Shown one piece after another: positions 40,721 to 43,530 of a DNA stretch of 43,530 nt. The DNA is from Chloroflexota bacterium. Lineage in GTDB: Bacteria > Chloroflexota > Limnocylindria > Limnocylindrales > CSP1-4. The notes below the pieces were generated by a model. It saw only the letters and a program-made list of their open reading frames with translations. It did not search any database and had not been told where the DNA came from. The position numbers were made by a program, and so were the translations under genes. The stretch is from assembly GCA_025935925.1 (NCBI GenBank), contig JAICUI010000021.1:1-43530 (forward strand), written 5' to 3'. Numbering within the stretch: the first letter of the stretch is position 1; each line of letters starts with the position of its first letter.

Positions 40721-41416
40721 TCACACGGCCGTGTCAGTTCGCCCCGGCGGCGGCGGATCGAGCTCGACGAGCACCGAGCCCGTCGCGTTGACGAGCGTGG
40801 TCGGCCCGCGGCGGTCGGTCCACCCGGCTTGCGCGGCGAGGTTCGTGTGGCCGTGCAGCCAGAGGGGCACCCGCAGCCGGTCCGCGAGGAACCGGTACGC
40901 GGCGAAGCCACGGTGATACGGGTCCGTCGGCGTGTCGCCCGCGCCCTGCGGCGGGACGTGGCTCACGATCAGCGCCGGCGGGCGCGGGCTGCGGACGGCG
41001 TCGATGCCGAGCCGTCCGACCTGCGTCCACGCGCTCCACTCGTCGCGGCGGGCGCCATCGCGCGTGAACCGCGGCCACGACAGGGCGACGATCGGGAGGC
41101 CCGGCAGCGTCCGACGGTCGACGCCGGTCGCGGGCGCGGGCACGCCCGGCGGCGCCGGCCATGGCCCTCGGTCGTCGTGGTTCCCGCGCACGTACACGAG
41201 CGGCGCGACGAAGGCGTCGGCGACGAACGAGAGCCACTCCGGCGACAGGTCCCCGCAGCCCGCGACGAGGTCGATCGGGCCGAGCGGCTCGCGATTCCGC
41301 GCATCGTCGAGCGTCCGGTCGGGATCGTCGGAGATCGCGAGGATCCGAATCGGCCGGCCATCGCGGGCCTCGAACGGCGCGGGATCGGGCCAGTCGAGGC
41401 GCAGCCTCCGGGTCAC
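40721..41416 (-). CDS. Calcineurin-like metallophosphoesterase
   Basis: 231 residues from GTG 41414-41416, overlapping the stop of the ParB-like gene (GTGA). Motifs: AISDDPDR (start of the metal site; D-x-H is replaced, as in the SDEVD-type subfamily), GCGDLSPEWLSF, VRGNHDDRG, IVSHVPPQG and WLHGHTN. It should hydrolyse phosphomonoesters or diesters with a two-metal centre. No membrane segment. The tight coupling with the ParB-like protein suggests a shared task that I cannot name. Confidence 0.83.
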   Translation of the reverse strand: MTRRLRLDWPDPAPFEARDGRPIRILAISDDPDRTLDDARNREPLGPIDLVAGCGDLSPEWLSFVADAFVAPLVYVRGNHDDRGPWPAPPGVPAPATGVDRRTLPGLPIVALSWPRFTRDGARRDEWSAWTQVGRLGIDAVRSPRPPALIVSHVPPQGAGDTPTDPYHRGFAAYRFLADRLRVPLWLHGHTNLAAQAGWTDRRGPTTLVNATGSVLVELDPPPPGRTDTAV

Positions 41417-42318
41417 GTGGCTCCCGCTTCGGGCGCGTTGCCTTTCGACGCGTCGCCTTCCGGCGCGTCCTGCGCCGTCGGGTCGGCCGCGTCGTCCGGC
41501 GGCGCTTCCGGCGCGTGCCGCGCCGTCGGCTCCGCGGACTCCCTGGCCGCCTCGGGTTTCGGGCGCCGCCGCCGGGGCGGGCGTCGGGTGGCCGTCAGCC
41601 CCGCGGAGTCGACGAGCACGGGCGCGAGCGGGCCGGCGGGCCGCACCGGACCCTGGCCCGGCAGGATCACCGCCTTGACGTCGGCGTCGATGTCGATCTG
41701 CCCGTTCGCCTTGGCGACCGCGACGCGATTGTGGCCGTCGACGACCCAGTAGCCCTCCGGCGTCTTGAGCACATCGATGGGCGGCAGCGAGGCGAGGCGA
41801 TCGCTCGCCTTCTTCAGCCGCTGCCAGCGCGCTTCCCAGTTCGTCGACCGGAACGCCCCGAGCGGCTTGAAGTCCTGGCCTCGCTGGTCGATGCCCTCGA
41901 CGGCCGTCCCGACGATCTCATCGACGGGGATCGTGCTGAGCCCGAGCTCCCGGACAGGCGCGAGGCGCGCCTCGGGATGGACGCGGTACAGGTTGGGCAG
42001 CGGCTGCAGCTCCGGGTGGCGCCGGAGCCGGTACCGGCGCTGGCGCGTGACGACGCGCTGGGCGAGCGCCTCCGCCTTCGGGACGAGCGTGTCCGTGATC
42101 GCATCGCCGGCGGTCCCGACGACGGCGTCGCCGAGGGCACCGGCGAGGTCCTCCGCGCTGTCGACGAGCTGGCGTGTCGCGGCCCGCACCCGCCGCGCGA
42201 CCCTGCGCCGACGGAGGCCGGCGTCGGCAGCCCCATCGCGCGCGGCGTCCGGTGCAGGCGCCGCGTCGGCAGCGGGGTTCGCACGTGCGTGGGCGGGATC
42301 GGGCATGGCGTCATCCAT
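41413..42318 (-). CDS. ParB-like domain protein, unknown role
   Basis: 301 residues from ATG 42316-42318. A disordered Ala/Asp-rich start, a helical region (35-90) and a basic segment (RVVTRQRRYRLRRHPEL) precede a ParB/sulfiredoxin-like core: LGLSTIPVDEIVGTAVEG, LPPIDVLKTPEGYWVVDGHNRVAVAKANGQIDIDADV. The DGHNRVAVAK stretch is the GxHR motif that binds CTP or nucleotide in ParB proteins. There is no partner ParA or ParB HTH domain, so it is unlikely to be the chromosome segregation ParB. The C-terminal 70 residues are low complexity. Coupled by overlap to the metallophosphoesterase gene. Confidence 0.7.
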   Translation of the reverse strand: MDDAMPDPAHARANPAADAAPAPDAARDGAADAGLRRRRVARRVRAATRQLVDSAEDLAGALGDAVVGTAGDAITDTLVPKAEALAQRVVTRQRRYRLRRHPELQPLPNLYRVHPEARLAPVRELGLSTIPVDEIVGTAVEGIDQRGQDFKPLGAFRSTNWEARWQRLKKASDRLASLPPIDVLKTPEGYWVVDGHNRVAVAKANGQIDIDADVKAVILPGQGPVRPAGPLAPVLVDSAGLTATRRPPRRRRPKPEAARESAEPTARHAPEAPPDDAADPTAQDAPEGDASKGNAPEAGAT

Positions 42319-42365
42319 CGTACGAGAGCGGCCGGCCGGGCCGGCTCGCAGCGCAGGCCCGTCGC

Positions 42366-43391
42366 TCAGCCGCCCTCACCCGGCTCCTCCACCACGAGCA
42401 CGGCCGTCACGGCCTCGAGGGCGATCGTCCGGTAGCCCACCTCGTCGAAGGCCACCGTCACCCGGTCGGGCTCGATGCCCGTCACGGTTCCCGCGCCGAA
42501 GGTCGCATGCCGGACGCGGTTCCCTGCTGCGAATGGCGCAGGGTCGGCCGGGGCCACGGCTCGCGCATCGTCCGGGCTCAGCGCCCGGCAGCGGTCGCAG
42601 CGGCCGCACGGCGGTTCGAACGGCTCGCCGAAGTAGCCGAGGAGCGCGGCACGCCGGCAGCCGACGGCCTCGGCGTAGGCGCGCACCATCTCGACACGCG
42701 ACCGCTCGACGACCCGGCGACGCTCCTGCCCCGCGACCACCGTCGCCGCGATGGAGTCCGCCGACGGCACGGCGCCCTCGTCCATCGCCGGAACGATCGT
42801 CCCGTCGGCCCGGATCTCGATCGCGGCTTCGTCCTCGAGCCGGGCAAGGACGGCATCGGTGCGCCGTCGCGAGCGTCGTGCGGACGTCGCGACGTCCGCT
42901 GGCGTCGCGGCGCCACCGGCACGCCGGAGCGCGCGGAGGACGGCACGCACGTCCGCCTCGTCGATCCGCGCGGGCGCCGACTGGAAGCGCCGGAGCCCGA
43001 GGTCCTCCGGCCGGTAGAACAGCCGCGCCTCGGCGGGCTCGCCGTCGCGACCGGCGCGGCCGATCTCCTGGTGGTACGCGTCGAGGCTCTCGGAGACGTC
43101 GAGGTGGTACACGAACCGGACGTCGGGCTTGTCGATGCCCATGCCGAACGCGATCGTCGCGACGATCACGCCGTCCCGGCCGTCCATGAACGCCGCCTGG
43201 ACGTCGCGCCGGCGGGCGGCGCCGAGCCCGGCGTGGTACGCCACCGCGTCGACGCCGGCCGACTGGAGCCGCGACGCGAGCTCGTCGGCGGCCCGGCGCG
43301 TCGCGACGTAGACGATCCCGGGCCGTTCGGCCTTCGCCACCGCCTCCACGAGCGCCTGGCGCTTCGCCTCAGCGTCCGCGTGCGTCTCCAC
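42366..43391 (-). pseudogene. recQ: RecQ helicase, 5' part missing
   Basis: The C-terminal part of a RecQ DNA helicase: motif IV region GIVYVATRRAADELASRLQSAG, motifs V-VI VIVATIAFGMGIDKPDVRFVYHLD and YHQEIGRAGRDGEPAE, then the RQC zinc site around GCRRAALLGYFGEPFEPPCGRCDRCR, and a C-terminal UvrD-type tail (RHATFGAGTVTGIEPDRVTVAFDE). The first helicase domain with Walker A and DEAH is absent: similarity ends at about 43391, inside VETHADAEAKRQALV. The frame happens to stay open to 43481 through unrelated sequence. Without the ATPase half it cannot unwind DNA. Confidence 0.78.
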
Positions 43392-43530
43392 ATGACGACA
43401 GGGACATCCCCGCATAGATCTCGGCGGACGGCCCAGAGAGCTTCTTCTTGCGAACGCAACTTCGATGGTCTCGCCGCTCACGTCGCCCGGAGTTTCACCA
43501 ATAGCTGGCCGAAACTGACTTTCACCAATA
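43392..43530. mobile_element. Foreign DNA at window edge, probable end of a transposable element
   Basis: From about 43392 the sequence stops resembling RecQ and its GC content falls. The last bases carry the 11-bp direct repeat TTTCACCAATA twice (43493-43503 and 43520-43530), with GGCCGAAACTGAC between them. Repeated short motifs at an end are usual for IS21-like termini, but I cannot assign the family from 139 bases. The other end lies outside the window. Confidence 0.5.
43493..43530. repeat. Direct repeat TTTCACCAATA, two copies
   Basis: Identical 11-mers at 43493-43503 and 43520-43530, 27 bases apart start to start. They may be transposase binding sites near an element end. Confidence 0.85.

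Noticed and set aside
41380-41400. Metallophosphoesterase thought to be dead because the first D-x-H motif is missing
   Set aside because: A known subfamily has SDEVD-type sequence at this place and keeps GDL, GNHD, SHxPP and HGHT, all present here.

Overview
The window is very GC-rich DNA (about 70% or more by eye) with tightly packed genes, many GTG/TTG starts and many 4-base ATGA/GTGA/TTGA stop-start overlaps. It holds a chromosomal replication-origin neighbourhood. dnaA, dnaN, recF and a DciA-like gene run leftwards, and rpmH, rnpA, yidD, yidC and jag run rightwards. The DnaA N-terminus (an MDAKQVWRAALGELQ-type start) looks more like Chloroflexota than Actinobacteria. With the GC content and a phosphatidylinositol-mannoside (PIM)-type lipid cluster, I would guess a high-GC Chloroflexota lineage such as Limnocylindria. 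That placement is inference.

Layout: 1-204, C-terminus of NuoN. 230-1476, a divergent pair encoding a Pro/Ser-rich membrane protein and a sortase-fold protein that appears to lack the catalytic Cys. 1512-4185, a CorA-like channel with GMS in place of GMN, and a 14-TM MFS exporter. 4228-5353, a TGS-GTPase preceded by a possible leader peptide and hairpin. 5378-6665, an arsenic locus: arsC, an ArsN2-like acetyltransferase, a 13-residue peptide with seven Cys, and arsR. 6688-13129, one operon: a Cys-free ArsR-family regulator, a CDP-alcohol phosphatidyltransferase, inositol-phosphate synthase, two acyltransferases, a PHP phosphoesterase and a PimA-like mannosyltransferase. 13140-22436, membrane glycosylation genes: a 1797-residue double GT-C protein with an inserted propeller-like domain, two further polytopic proteins (one DUF2723) and a DPM1-like GT2. 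22448-26314, a bifunctional-nuclease-family protein, a rhomboid protease and a pseudo-PP2C/beta-propeller membrane protein. 26390-32447, the dciA-recF-dnaN-dnaA block, split by an IS481-family element inserted exactly at the dnaA stop codon. 32771-35885, rpmH to jag. 35882-40115, GH13 glucosidase, half a LysE exporter, HAD hydrolase, GNAT and a C39-like protease. 40146-42318, hemerythrin, metallophosphoesterase and ParB-like protein on the minus strand. 42366-43530, a RecQ helicase gene cut off by foreign DNA at the window edge.

How the genes may work together: inositol-phosphate synthase, the CDP-alcohol transferase, PimA-like GT4 and the acyltransferases can build acylated phosphatidylinositol mannosides. 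The GT2 enzyme would make polyprenyl-phosphate-mannose, and the GT-C and DUF2723 proteins would use it outside the membrane. The arsenic genes form a compact resistance cassette. The tiny Cys-only peptide inside it is the most unusual element I found. No tRNA, rRNA or CRISPR array was recognised.
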